NCBI RefSeq assembly: GCF_000002595.2 | Contig: NC_057009.1 | Location: forward strand, 1,497,220-1,561,219 | Reading direction: 5' to 3' | Source of the DNA: Chlamydomonas reinhardtii | Taxonomy: Eukaryota > Chlorophyta > Chlorophyceae > Chlamydomonadales > Chlamydomonadaceae | DNA length: 64,000 nt | Shown: one piece after another, positions 32,656 through 45,529 of the stretch | Layout of the letters: each line of letters begins with the position of its first letter | How positions within the stretch are numbered: position 1 is the first letter of the stretch | The notes under the pieces: generated by a model | What the model was told of the DNA's origin: nothing | What the model saw: the letters and a program-made list of their open reading frames with translations, nothing else | The model's database searches: none | Made by a program: the position numbers and the translations under genes

Positions 32656-35600
32656 TTATAAGTTAGGTGGGGCAGACCCCTGGTACACTGCCTGGAGCTG
32701 CGCCAGTGTTGCCTGGTAAGCCCGCTGCACAGCGTCCCCTTGGCTGCCAGCCGCCAATGCTACTGCCGGTGCGCCTACAGTGCTACTGCCGCCGCCCACA
32801 CCGCCCGAGCCGAAGGCTGGCATCATGCCGGGAAAGGACAGGGGCTGCTGCTGCTGCTGCTGCCGGTACGGCGACAGGGATGCCGCCTGCTGTGGCGCAG
32901 CCTGCAGCTGCAGCTGTGGCGCAGGCGGGGCGTGCTGTGGGGCATGTGGCGCAGGCATGTGGCCGCCCCCGTACGGCCACGCGCCCGGCGCCACCGAGCC
33001 GGCGGGCGACATCAGCTGCATGCCGGGCCCGGCAGCGGCAGCCGCAGGGGCGTAGCCCGGCGGCGCCATTGCGGGTGGAGAGGCACCATTGGCGCCGGTG
33101 GGAGGCAGCTGGAAGAACTGCTGCGGCGCCGAGTACAGGTAGTGACCACTGACTTGCTGCTGCGGCTGCAGCTGCTGCGGCTGTAGCTGTTGCTGCTGTT
33201 GCTGTGGTGGCTGCATCAAGGGCGCGTGCGGCGCGTATGGCGACATGGGCTGTGATACACCGGCCGGCGGCGCGTACGCAGGCGCATGAACGGCTGCCGA
33301 GCCGCCACCGTAAGGCGGAGAATAGGGTGGCACTGGATGGTGGTGGCGGGGCGGCGGGTGCCCTGGGCTGCGAGGTTGGTGTTGATGCTGGGTTTGGTGC
33401 GCGCCGTGTGAGGGCGAATGCGGCAGGACGGACAGCCCTCCTGCAGAGGCGCCAGGATACGCTGGAGCCCCCGGCGAGGCAGGGTGAGACTGCGGGTGGT
33501 AGCCTTGGTAGGGCTGAGGTGCGGGCATGGATTGGGGATGCTGTGCAACCAGCGGTGGCGCCGCCAGTTCGGTTCCGGCCGGGCCGTAGCTTGCGGCTCC
33601 AGCGGCGGCTGCAGTGACTGCAGGCGCAGTGGAGGGCCTGGGGAAGAGGCGATTGGCAGCCGCGCCGTGCTCTTGCCCTGCAGGCGCCAGCTGCTGGTGC
33701 TGCGGTGGTGCGTGCTGCGGCCGTACTGCAGCAGCGCTACCTGCGGCACCGGCTGGCGGCTGCCGGTGAGGCGAGAAGGTCAGCTCCGCCAAACCCGCAT
33801 TCAACGACGCCTCGCTGCCGTCTGCCGACGCGGCATCACCCCTGCGGCTGCCCGCATCGAGGTAGCCAGGCCGCTTGTGCTCCCCACCACCTCGCGCTCG
33901 GCCCGACTGCTGCTGCTGCTGCTGCTGCTGTTCCCACTGCTCCTGGCGCCGGCCGTGGTGGTCGCTCTCGCGCCTACCCATGCTGCCTGCAACGCTGCCC
34001 GCTATGCTGCTGCGCACACTGCGCTGCCCAGCCTCCTCATCAGCCTCCCGGGCCCGGTCGCGCCCTGGGCGGCCCTCATGGTCGCGATGACCGCGGTCCC
34101 GCCCCGACCGCTCACCACGCACCCGCTCCTCCTCGCGTGCCACTCGGCGATCCTGCGACCCCGCCGCCTCAGTAGGGTCGTCAGCCCTCCGAGAGCTGCT
34201 GCTCACGCGGCGGCTGCCGCCGCCGCCACCGCCACCGCCGCCGCCACCACCGCCGCCACCACCGTGAGCGCTACCAGCGCCGCTGACGCGGCTGCTGCCA
34301 GGCTGCGCCCGGCGATCCGAGTTAATGGACTGCGTGTCAAAATGCAGACGCCGCGAAGCGCCGCTGCTGGCCGCCGGCGGCCTTCCTGACCGACCTGACC
34401 GCGGCGGCGACGGCGGCGGCGAGGCCGCTGCTGTCACCGCCGCAGCCGCCGCCAGGTCTGCCACCGCATCGGCGGCTGCGCCCCGCAGCCGCAACAGGTC
34501 TTCTGTCAGTGCACTCACAGCCACATCCAGGACGGAGCCACCATCGCCGTCGCCGTCGCGGCCACTCAGCATCGGCCTGCCACCGCCCGAGCTGCGGCGA
34601 GCACGCTCATAGTCGCCCAGCTCCTGCGCCGGCACAGCACCGTGGCTGCCGTCACTGCGGGGCGATGAAGCGGCTGCTGCTGCCGCCGCTGTCGCAGCCG
34701 CTGCCGCAGCCGTTGCGCCGACTGCGTCTCTGTACACTGATGTGGTTGCATGGTGTGCAGCCGCAGCCTGTGCTGCGGAGCGGGCTAGGTCCGCAGAGCC
34801 AGGGTACACCTCCGTCATGTGCACCGATAGCCGGCACGGCAGGCCCTCGCCGGGCATGGGCCCGCCATTGGCCACGGCCATGCCACCCGCGGTGCCGGGC
34901 ATGGGCTGCCCTGCCGCTGTCCAGGCGCCTACGCCCTGCCCGGCGTAGGAGGCTGCAGGTGCCGCCAGATATGCCGGGTTGCAAGTCGGCAGGTTCTGAA
35001 GCGCTGTGCCGCTGGCGCCGCCCGCCGGCAGCGCCCCTTGCACCGCCACGAGCGTAGGCGGCGCCGGCGGCGCCAAGCCCGGGAAGCCGGCCAGCAGTGA
35101 GCCAGTCCCGGCAGTGGGCGCCGCCGGCGTCCCTAGCGCGACCACGGACGCGGTCCCGTGTGGGAGGCTTGCGCCGCTCATGGAGGCGGTGCCGGGGAGC
35201 GCCGAGCCCAGGGTGGACGCGGCCGGCGGCTGTAGCACGGCTGCGGCTGTCAGGGGCTGCTGCAGCAGCGTGCCGTCGGACAGCATCACGGGCGGCAGCT
35301 GCACTGGCCGCGCAATCCATGGGTCGCCCGGGGCCGCGGCGGGCATGGCGCCGCCCGTGCCGGCCCCGTACAAGCCACCGCTGAAGCCGCCCAGCTGGGG
35401 CAGCAGCGACATGCCTGCTAGGGTCGCCGGCATCGCCCCGGGACGGAGCGGGTCGAGGCCGAAGCCTGGCGAGGCAAGCCCACCTGCCAGCGTGGCGTCC
35501 GAAACAGGGATGCTGGTGCCGCCCGCGCCCACGTCGGCTCCCGTGCCTGGCGCTGTTGCGACGCCTGAGGTCCGGTCCAGGTAGTCGCGGACCGCCATAT

Positions 35601-38600
35601 CCAGCTGCAGTCATAGGAGAGACAGCCCGATGCAATGCAGAGCAGCGGTGTAAGGTAAGCGACAGGAAACGACGTCAACAGCAGCGCCTGGCTATGCAGG
35701 GCAGGCATTTGACACGCCGCCAGATTTCACAGGCACGGCTACGGAGCTGCCGGGGGGTGTCTTGCGTCGTCCTACCTTGGCGGACACCTGTCGCGCCGCC
35801 TGTGTAATGGCACTGACGGACGCCTCCCGTGTGCCCGGAGTGTCCAGTGAGCCGCGTATGGCGCTGGCCACGCCTGTGCAGAGGTGCAGGGGCAGGGCGC
35901 GTTGTAGTGGAGGCGCGGGCAGAACTCGGAGGCAGCGCGTGGGAGCTGAGGCAGAGGCAGGCGTTGGCATTACACCTCAAGGCATGAACGGACGGAAGGA
36001 GTGCACCGGCTGCTCTTTGGAACACAGAGGAAGGCCTGTCTTCAAGTCACTTTGCCATGCCGGCGAACACCGCACGAAACGCTGCCCACGGCACCACGCA
36101 GACGCCCCACTCACCCGCCACCTGGTGTGCGAGCAGCTCCGCCGCCACGCCGCCGGCAGCAGGCAGCGTGGCGGCCGCCGCGCCGTCGGGTCCGCCGCCG
36201 TGCAGCGCCGCCGTCACGTCCGCCTCCACCTGTTGGCGGCGGCCCGGGTCCAGCAGGCTGGTCCACCAGGTGGGGCTCAGCAGGTCGGAGGCGGGCGGAG
36301 CGCCGCCGTACAGCCTGTGGCGGGCGCCCCAGGGGTCGTTCAGGTGGATTTAGGTGGGGTTGGGCGAGAGCATGAGGGTGGGCACACACACAGGTGGGCA
36401 CGGTGTTGTTGATGCGTGTTTGGGGGCGAATGAGGAGTTGCAGGCATGGACTGTGTAAATGAGCATTCAGTGCATGGCGCTTCCACGACGTGCTTTTGCT
36501 GCCGTACGCGGTGCGGCGCAGGCAGGCATGCAGACAAGGCCACCAGCATGCACCTGACCCAGATGGTCCTCTCACGTCTGGTTGGGCAGTGACAGCAGCG
36601 GGCTGTGCAGCGGCGGCGGCGGCGGCACGGGCGGCGCCACCCGCTCCACCAGCTCTAGCACGTCGTCCTGCTGCTTGATGGCCGCCTCCACCACCGCCTC
36701 CTTCACAGCCAGAGCCGTCTCGCCCGCGGCCTGGAGCGCGTCCAGCACCGCGCGCGTGTGTTGGTCTGCGGGGGCGGGAGGCAGGCAGGGAGGCGTGGAG
36801 GGCAATTGTGCTAAGCAGGCAAAAGGAGAGGGCTGAGGACGTGCCAGGAAGTATGAGACTGTGTTGTGAAGGTGCGGGAAGGCGTGGGAATGTGCATGGC
36901 TGTTGCTGCCACAGACGCGCGACCGCATTGGCGGCGCATCCTGGCGCAACAACGCCTGGTATCTCCAATCGACGCGCGTATTGGACACAGGCCGCCGTGC
37001 ACCTGTGGACCCACCTGCTTGGCCCTTGACGGCCTCCAGGTTGCCGGTGTACATGTCCTGAAGCCGAGTGATCTCCTGCGCGGGTGGTTGGGGCCGAGGA
37101 TTGGGGGCCGGGGGGTGGAGGAGGGACGAGACACGCGCAGCACATCTGCAACTTACGATACGAGTGCTCCTGACAGCCTAGAAGCATAGCAGTCTTCGAC
37201 AGTCTTCGGACCCCGAGCCTCACGCGATTCCCTCGCCACTTCCCACCTTGAGCAGCGCACTGTCGGGCCCCAGCAACACGCCGAGTTGCGTGATGTTCAT
37301 TTTCTGTGTGCGGCAAGAGCGGACGGAGTCCGGGAGAGAGAGCGTGAGGAGGGAGGTGAGGAGACGGATTGGGAGAACGGGGCAAGGCCCACATGAATTG
37401 GCCGGGGGAGGCGCTTGGAGTTCCGGCCCCCGCCCCACCTTGAGCTCGTCCAACATCTTGAGCCGCTCGCCCTCCCGCAGCAGCCTCTCGCCCTCCACCC
37501 GCTTCCAGTTCGCCACCTCGTCCAGCAGCCGCGTCAGCCGGTTGCGGCTGTAGCTGGCGGCCTCGCGCTCCATCTGCGGAGGAGATACAGGAGGCGGCGG
37601 CGGCGGCGGCAGAGGATGAGACAAAGGTGGCGTTGGGCCCAGCGGCTGGCCAGGATGTCAGCCATGAGACCCTATGCTGCCCAAACGCTACAGTCTCAGG
37701 GCCTCAACGGCCGGTTAGCAACGGGGACATGGTCACCAATTCACCTGCGCCGCCGCCTGTGCGCGGGCATTCTTCTCGACCTCCATCTCGTTCACCACCC
37801 GCGCCGCCGCCGCGCCCTTCACACCCGGCACCTCATCGTCCGAGTCCGAGTCCAGCATCCGGTCAATCTCGCTCTTGCGACCAGCCCCAGCAGGAGTTCC
37901 AGCGGCACCAGCAGCAGGAGCAGCACTACCAGCTGCCTCGCTGCTGCCGGCCCCGGCGCTGGCGTCTGGCTTGCTCTCCGCGGTCGGCTTGCTGGCCGCT
38001 GCGGCGGCTGCGCCGTCCTTGGCGGGTGAGGACTGGCGCGAGTCGCCCTGGCGGCGGGGCGGGCTTGTGCCCTGGCCGGGACTGCCGCTCTGGGAGCGGC
38101 GCAGCCGCGTGGGGCTGACGCTGCTTCGTGGGAGCGGCTGGAAGCCAGGCACGGCCACGAGCGATGGCGGCAGCTTGGGGTCAGCTGGGATGAAGATGTG
38201 TGTGGGCTTGGGCGAGCCGGGGCTACCAGGCGGGATGGGCGATGGCAGCAGGACCACTGGTGGCGGCGCCAGCGCGAGCTGCTGCTGTTGTTGCTGTTGC
38301 TGCTGCTGCTGCTGTGGGGCGGCTGAGATTCCGGCGGCCGACGTGGAAGGTCCCGCTGCGGCGGCGCCTGCTTCGCCAGCGGCTGCCTGCGCCGCGACGC
38401 CAGCCGCGCTTGTCGCTGCTGCAGCTTGGCCAACATTTGCATCTGTGGAGGCTGGCGCCGGGGTCACGCCGGGTGCGGGCGCCGTGCCCACATTGCCTGG
38501 AGCAGCTACTCCGGGTGCTGCTGGTGTTGCGGCGGGATTTACCGAGGAGGTCGGTGATAGCCCCGCAATGACGCCCTGAGAGAATAGCCGTACCTGCAAG

Positions 38601-40751
38601 AGGGCGGCAATGGAGTAAATCGAGACTCAAATTCACGAAATGGCATACGGGTTGCTACCATCAGCACGACATGGCATGACTAGTGCCTCGTAGACAGGAT
38701 CTTGCAGGGCAACAGGCGCCGCGCACGCACCTCGGGCTGCCCGGACGAGAACTGCACTCGGCGGCCTGCAGCCACGGCTGCCGCAGCAGGCGCCAAGGCG
38801 CTCGGCGTGGGCTCAGGCGGCGGCGGCGCCGGTGCTGGCGGGGCGGGTGCCGGAGGAGGTGGCGGTGGCTGCGTAGGCGCGAACACCACCGATGACTCAA
38901 CGCTAGCCGCAATCACTGCCGCTGTCTGTGCGTGGAAGGCAGACAGGCTGGGCTCTGACACAAGGCCGTCCGGCGAGCTCGCTTCGCTCGCCTCATCAGC
39001 TGCCGCGTCCGCTGCAGCCGCGTGTGGCGGCGCCAGCGCCGCTGCTGCCGCGTCCGCTGCTGCCGCGGCCGCTGCACTCGCGGCGGCAGCCACCTCTGCT
39101 GCCGCGCCACCACCGCTACCGTCGCCGCGTGCTGACGGCGGTCCTTCTCCGCCGCTGCCGCTGGCCGAGCCCGCGATGCGAGCGGCGATGTTAGCCAGGC
39201 GTTTGATCTTTTCAAGCTTGTCGGCGGCCGCACTCCCTGGCCTGCGCTCAGGCGAACCCGAACGGGAGCGGGACCGAGACCTGCTGTCTGGACCCGAGCC
39301 GCCCGAGCTATCCCGTTGCCTGCTGTCCTCTGAGCGGGAGTTGTTGTTGATGTTGGTACCAGCCGCGGCAGCAGCAGAAGCCGCTGCTGCTGCATCAGAG
39401 CTTGGGCCGGGCGCAGCCGCGGGCACAGCGGCGGCAGCGGCTGGCGGCGGCGGCTCCGGTGCTGGGATTTTGCTGGCGGGGGCGCTGCCGCTCACTATGG
39501 CTCCTGCGGCGGAAGGTGCAGTGGAGGCCACGTTTCGCGCCTGGGCCGAGGGCCTGTACCTGTGCGCAGGAAGTCCAGACGTGAAGCCCCGGTGTAAGCA
39601 GCACCTATGCGCTTTTCCGGGTACTCCTCAGCGCGTGTCCCACCACCTCATGTTGATAACGCCGACCTCAGCGGTTGACAGACACACACAGCCCCAAAGA
39701 AGCGCACCTGTTCAAAAGGGACTCCACACTGTTCTCAGCCGCAACGCCACTGCCGCCGCTGCTGCTGCGTAGGCGAGCTGCACCCGCAGCGGCCGCCAGC
39801 GCTTGCGCTTGCGCCTGCATCTGCGCTTGCGCTTGCATCTGTGCTTGCGCCTGCATCTGCGCTTGCGCTTGCATCTGGGCTTGGGCCTGCATCTGCGCTT
39901 GCGCTTGCATCTGTGCTTGCGCCTGCATCTGCGCCTGCGCTTGCATCTGGGCTTGAGCCTGCATCTGCGCCTGCAGCTGTGCCTGCCCCTGTGCCTGCAT
40001 CCGCACTGCCGCCTGTGCCTGCAGCTGTGCCTGCGCCTGTGCCTGCACCTGCGCTGCTACCTGGGCCTGTGCGTGCATGTGCGTCTGGGCCTGTTGCATG
40101 CGCACCTGCTGCAACAGTACCTCTTGCTGTTGCTGCTTCGACTGCCGCTGCATTGCCTGCACGGCACGGCCGCTGACAGGGGCGGGCTGTGCCACGAACG
40201 TGGTGGTGGTGTGTCCCCGGCCGTTGCCAGGTGGCGGGGAAGTCCCAGCCGCCCGGCCTGCGCCGTAGCTGCTGCCCCCAGCTGCTGCGGCAGCCTGCGC
40301 TGCATTGCTGGCAGCCGCCACCTGAGCATCGGTCACGGCAGCAGCGGCTCTAGAGCGAGCTAGCGCCGATTCCACCATCCGCATGGCGCTGTCAGACAGG
40401 CCGCCGTCAGGGCCCCGCTCCAGCGACATGATGGCGTTGTACAGGGAACGATGCTCCCCAGCAAGCCGTTGCAGGGCGGCCGCTGTTGCCGCACTGAGCC
40501 CGCTGGTGGCGTTGCCGTGGCCTGCAACACCTGCGTGGAAGTGGAAGAATGGAGTGAGGAGAGGTACCGTGACCTGATGTTGCCAATACTTGGCGTTACC
40601 TGGTGTGGTCACCAATCCCTGGTCCTTCCGCCGGTATAGTGCATCGCTAGACGCCAGCACGGGGGGTGATGGCTGCCTAGGGCGCGTTGGCGAGCCCTCC
40701 CGCGTCGTTGGGGAGGTCTGGGACCCGGGCGCGTCCGGGCGCCGCTGTGCA

Positions 40752-40795
<44 letters not shown>

Positions 40796-41034
40796 CCAGA
40801 ACTCGTCATCTCGCTGGGAGGGCCTACACGGTGCACACGCGGGTAGTGTTACGTCCAATAGGCGTAATGCGTGCAACATATAGTCGCGCGACATCATGAG
40901 CCAACATGGTGCGACCCTTTGCGATTTGCAGGATGCACGCACCTGGCTGCATTTGCTGCTGCTGAAGGTGACCTGAAGAGAGCTATCTTCTCCGCTATGG
41001 TGCTGCCCCGACGCGGCGTCCCGTCCGCGGCCAT
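32656..41034 (-). CDS. Giant Gln/Ala/Pro-rich protein with coiled-coil core, unknown function
   Basis: Twelve exons (41034-40943, 40823-40600, 40521-39708, 39559-38731, 38593-37745, 37573-37439, 37303-37247, 37075-37015, 36765-36576, 36314-36115, 35873-35776, 35604-32656) join in phase to 2165 residues. Order: N-terminal [19 protein letters not shown]; poly-Gln (40757-40793); a conserved-looking helix [29 protein letters not shown] repeats that should form a long polar helix; Ala/Ser/Pro-rich linkers with [10 protein letters not shown] compact core follows (exons 6-11): [38 protein letters not shown] and [17 protein letters not shown] look like coiled coil, then [23 protein letters not shown] and a Trp-containing [14 protein letters not shown]. 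The last exon is a 982-residue disordered tail with poly-Gly and Pro/Gln stretches. I do not recognise the family. A cytoskeletal or ciliary scaffold is only a guess. Confidence 0.75.
39795..39980 (-). repeat. Coding tandem repeat (Gln-Ala-Gln-Met units)
   Basis: Tandem units of about 24 bases with CGCTTGCGCCTGCATCTG-like sequence encode about eight QAQAQMQA-type repeats in exon 3 of the 2165-residue protein. Confidence 0.85.
40757..40793 (-). repeat. CAG/CTG triplet run encoding poly-Gln
   Basis: An uninterrupted CTG run on the + strand reads as about 12 CAG (Gln) codons on the minus strand in exon 2. Confidence 0.85.
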
Positions 41035-42983
41035 GCTATCCACTGAGTAACTCGCTGCAGCTACCGGAAATTTGTATTACAACACATCAGCACTAGGAGC
41101 TATAGTTGAGTGATAATACCCTTATTTCAATCTTCCGGGCCTCTGACAGTAGCTGTCCAAGTCGGTCAACATTCTGAACTTCGGCTGACAGGCGCGCTCA
41201 TCAATCTATGTGTTCATAGTCTGGTGTCTTAAAGATTTTAGGTTTCCAGTTTCGCGCTGAAGCACCTTCGGCTGAGGCATGGCACATTGGCACGAACCCA
41301 GACCCAGTCCATCGGGCCGCTCAGGGTGCCCGCGGCACTGGGGTGCCCGGGTCTGGGCCCGTGTGATGCCCTTTCCCACCCTCAGCTGTCCACCGCCACA
41401 TAACGTAATCCACACACAGCAAAGCCATACCCAGGGAATGAGCAATACCTCAATGCTGCAGACAAGCTACAGACGCAGCGGCATCACATGAGGAGTTGCG
41501 TGCGTTGGTGAGGCCATGTAGGCAGGGGTGGGTGTAGGCCCATTGCCCACGCCCCGCGGGCGTGAGGCGCCGTGCCAATGTGGGGTTGATTTCGCTAGAC
41601 ACTCACGCTGGTGCCCTGGAGAAGCATCCAAGCCACTCTCCCGGCGCCAACGCTGCCGGCACACCTCGCAGTGCCAGTGCGGGTCGCACATGGCCACCAG
41701 GAAGTGCCGCAGGAAGTCCAGCAGGCGCACGCGAAGCGGCGTGGGCGCGTGGCGACGTGGTCGACAACGAATCTAATTGCCACCGAAAACAGGCTGCCAG
41801 CTGCCGCAGCGCGCAGTTCTGTATAATTACATCGGATTGATGGCAGTGCCTGGATAGCGACAGCGAGTGATTGGGAGTGTGTACTGCAGCGTGTACGGTA
41901 TGTGCAGAGTCTGGAGGAAAGGGTGTCCTCCCCAGCCGTCCGGCCTAGGTCCGAGATGTAAGGAGCTAGATAGGTTGATCCTGTCTTAGCGCTAGCCCTC
42001 TTACACCGTCCTGAGCGGTTGTCTGTTCCAGGCACAAACTCAACACATTGCTTCGGCGTCCCCACACGCGGGGACGCGGTGTTGGCGAGAGCCACGGATG
42101 GCCCTAATACCGTGGGGGTATGGAGGGCACTGTAATATTACATCAGTCCATGCGTGACCGGCGTGTCCCACGCCGCGCCATTCAATGGACGGCGGCAGTA
42201 ATCAGGCCACCTTGTCAGGGCCGCCATGTATGGACGCCTGTCCAGGATACGGCGCCTCAGCTTGAGAATGCAGTGCAAACGAACACCTTCTCAAGGGCAA
42301 CAGTCGCTTGCGGTTCACAAGAATTCAGGCGATACATCTTCGTTATGGCAAGGCCGGTCGGCCACGGTCCTGGTGCAGACTGATGGCCCAGACTGGGCTG
42401 CAATAGAACCCCAACACCCCTGCACGTATCGTACTACAAAACAACGGAACAGCTCTCTGCACCAAACGGCTGAAAAGGTATAACCATGTGTGAGCAGTCT
42501 CCACGCGTCGTCAGTAAGGAACTCGCAACCTCTCACACTCGGGCTCTCGGGAATCAGTCCCATCACTGCTTTCATGAACTCCATTTGAAAGGCATTGCCA
42601 TGCACAGACGTTTGTACCACATTCACTCGATTGTCAAGGCATTCCATGCCACCATGGCATACATATCCCGCACAAACAAGTGATGTTTAACAGTGGGGAT
42701 CAGGCACACACACGGTCCCACAGCTGTTGTCGTTGGTACAGCAAAACCCATATCCCGCTCGTCCGTAGGCTCAGGAAGCTACTGTTACGGACAATGTGTC
42801 CATTACTTTCCACCGCCACCTGACAACGCTGAATACAGCAACGCACATACGGTACGGAAAAGCGAACAAACACAGACGCCACTTCAACCCCACGAGCCAA
42901 ACACTTGTGAGGCGGCCCCCCCCACCCTTCCCACCCACCTAATTCAAAATTAATCCCTGGTTGTCGAGATTTGATTGCGGGGT
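41035..42983. other. Intergenic region with one orphan exon-like fragment
   Basis: Lower-GC spacer between two minus-strand genes. It contains the exon-like fragment at 41607-41730 (listed separately) and a 110-codon minus-strand frame at 42315-42647 (contains GCEFLTDDAWRLLTHGYTF). That frame has weak codon bias and no recognised motif, and could be an old mobile-element remnant. Confidence 0.4.
41607..41730 (-). pseudogene. Orphan Cys/His-rich exon-like fragment
   Basis: On the minus strand, LLDFLRHFLVAMCDPHWHC leads into EVCRQRWRRESGLDASPGHQ and then a GTGAGT donor at 41606-41601. Third positions are almost all G or C, as in real exons of this genome, while the surrounding DNA is not. The spacing C-x5-C-x2-C...H suggests a zinc-binding segment. 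I find no partner exons on either side that continue it, so it may be a captured or leftover exon. The 5' limit is uncertain. Confidence 0.35.
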
Positions 42984-45529
42984 TCAGTGACTCAGCATGT
43001 AGCCCAGACCGCCCGCGGCAGGCGCTGCCTTGCTGTCACTGAAGCCCTCAGGGGCCCCCAGCATGGCACCGCGGACGCCGCTGCGGTGCATGCCCTGCCG
43101 CGAGATGACCACATAGCCGTCCGCGCCGGTGGCAGCGCCAGCACCCACCCCAGCGCCAACGCGGCGCGCATGCTGCAGTTGCACCGCGGTCAACAGCGAT
43201 AGCGCCGCGGGTGCGGGGGCGGCCTCACGCGCGCCCCAGCGCAGCGCGTGCTGCAGCTGCGGTGCCGGAGAGGTGACGCCGCCATGCAGAGGATGGTGCT
43301 GCTGCGGGCGTTGGTGCTGCTGGTACTGCTGCTGGTGGTGCTGTGGCTGGCGCTGCTGGTGCTGTGGCTGGCGCTGCGGGGGCTGGGGCTGCGGCTGCTG
43401 GCCAGCGGCCTGGTGCGGCCGCGCGCGTAGCTGTGCGTGCTGGGCCTGCAGGCGCTGCAGCATCGCGGCCGAGTCTAGAGCATTGTAGGCTGCTCCGGTG
43501 CCGCCGAGCGCCCTGCCGCCGGCGGCGGCGCGCGCCGCGAGTGCCGCTAGCAGCGCGTCGGCCTGACCAGCGCCATCATGCACCCTGTCCGCGGGGGTGT
43601 CAGTCATGCCGTGGCTGCTGCGCCGTGGCCAGGCCGTGGCGCCCGGATGCAGCACCTGCTGCTGCGAGTGCAGCTGTGGGTACTGCAGCTCCGGCGACAG
43701 CGAGGCCGCTGGTGAGGGTGCGCTGGGTGTGGGCAGCTGCTGCGCGCTCAGGTGCACGTGCAGCTCTGACGAGGAGCACCGCGGCAGCCGCGACTGCAGC
43801 GAGGAGGCGCCGGAGGCGGCGGTACTGACGAAGCGAGGCGGCAGCACATGACACAGGTTGGCAACGTCGTCGTTGTGGTTGCACTCCCTGCTGTTGCTGT
43901 GAAGCAGCCCACGCGCCACACCGCCGCAGCCGGCGGCCGCCCGACCCAGCACCACCTCCTCGTCCTCGTGGCTGCCGCAGCGCTGCACCGACCGCAGGCG
44001 CAGAGCCGCCAGGTGCAGGGCAGTGGATGGGTGCGCCCTGCTGAGAGCCGCAGCAGCAGTAGGGGACGAGGAAGCCGTGGCGCGCGGAGGCTCGCCGTGC
44101 TCGCTGCCGTGCGTGTGGCTGCTGCTGCTACTTGCCGCGCCGCGCGCAGGGCCGTGGCCAGCGCTCGTAAGGCCCGCTGCAGCCGCGGCAATGGCCTCGT
44201 CGGAAACTTTGATGGGCAAGGCGCCGCAACCGGCGGCGGCGCTGAGCCGCCGCTCGGACGTGGGCTGGCGCGCGCCTTGGTGCCTGGCGTCGGCGAGGTC
44301 CTGGTGGTGCTGGTGGTGGGGCCGGAGCTGCTGTGCGGCAACTTGGCGCGCCAGCTGCTGCGCGTCTGCGGACTGGAGCACGCTGGACAGGTGCTGGACA
44401 ACCTGGGGCGGCGAGGGCAGGGCGAGCATGAGGCGAGGGAGGTAAGCGGAGGGTGTTGGGGGGCATCAAAGACTGGTGCAGCCGGAAATCCTATGGCAAC
44501 TGGTTCCCTTATGGTGTGAGGGTCTCGGCAAGTACATGACATGCCACTCATGCACGGAGCTACACTCACCATCTGGACCTGCTCCGGGTTGAGTGCTTCG
44601 CGGTGCGTCAGCAGCACTTGCGCCAACTTCATCTTCTCCAGCAGGCCCGGCCCACCCTTGGAGGGAGACTGCACGACGCGCGACACGCATGCCGCCGGGT
44701 CCTCCAGCAGCTGCTGCTCCGACTCCGAGTCCGTGCCGGCAGCGCTGGGACTGGGGCTGGGGCTGCACGGGGTGCTACGGGTGCGCCTGTCTGCCGCCGG
44801 CCTGACGGCAGCGGCGGCGCCAGACACGTCCGCGCCGACGGCCAGGAAGCACGGGCCATCGGACGCGCCGGAGCCGGTGGGGCTGACGCGCAGCGCTGTC
44901 GGGTGCTGCCAGGCCGCGCCAGCGGGCGAAAGCGCGCGCATGGGCTGCGGCCGGCCGGCCAGTGGCGTCCGCTCAGGCAGGCCCAGCGCCCCCCCGAGCT
45001 CCCGGACGTCCACGCTTGGCTGCGGCGCGACCAGCAGTCGTACATCGGCGGGGCTCCTGGCGGAGCTGGGTACGTAGTGAGGGCCGAGCCCCATGGGCAG
45101 CGCCGCAGGCACACCGCCTGCGGAGACAACTCCGCGACGCTTGGCGGTGGGCAGTGCCCACGCGTCGTCAAGAGGCGTCGCGGCGGCCGGCGGTGACAAC
45201 CGCATCAACGGCGTCGCCATCTTCTGGGCGGAAGCGGGAGCCAGTGGCAGCACCGTAGCACCCGGCTCACTCACGAATGCAGGCCGAGCGGGAGATGGCT
45301 GGGCTGTGCCAACAGTAAACGGCGCGAACGGGGCGCTGTTGGGAAGGCACGGCTCAGGCGTCAGCTCTACGGTTGTCAGGCCCCGCATTGTCAGGTCGCC
45401 AAAGCCCGGCTCCTCGAACTGCGCCGCGAGAGCCGTTCGCTTTCGGTTTGTATTTGCATTCTTCTTCTCGGACTGTAGCTCCGCTGTGCAAACCGTAGCC
45501 AGGGCGTCAAGCGCCTGTTGCGGGCGCAT
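42984..45529 (-). CDS. Ala/Ser/Gln/His-rich protein, unknown function
   Basis: Two exons with a phase-0 intron (45529-44570 and 44402-42984) give 792 residues. The start chosen is the first in-frame ATG (MRPQQALDALATVCTAE). The open frame extends about 20 codons further upstream without a Met, so an upstream exon is possible. The N-terminal part contains PGFGDLTMRGLTTVELTPEP and a SPTGSGASDGPCF stretch. The best-ordered segment spans the splice: GLLEKMKLAQVLLTHREALNPEQVQM, then VVQHLSSVLQSADAQQLARQVAAQQL, predicted helical. The C-terminal half is Gln/His/Pro-rich, ending GGLGYMLSH. No known domain was recognised. The gene lies tandem to the 2165-residue gene, which also has Gln-rich low complexity, but no homology between them is evident. 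Confidence 0.7.

Noticed and set aside
42315-42647. 110-codon minus-strand frame
   Set aside because: It looks somewhat protein-like but lacks host codon bias and neighbours. It was kept only as a note in the intergenic entry.
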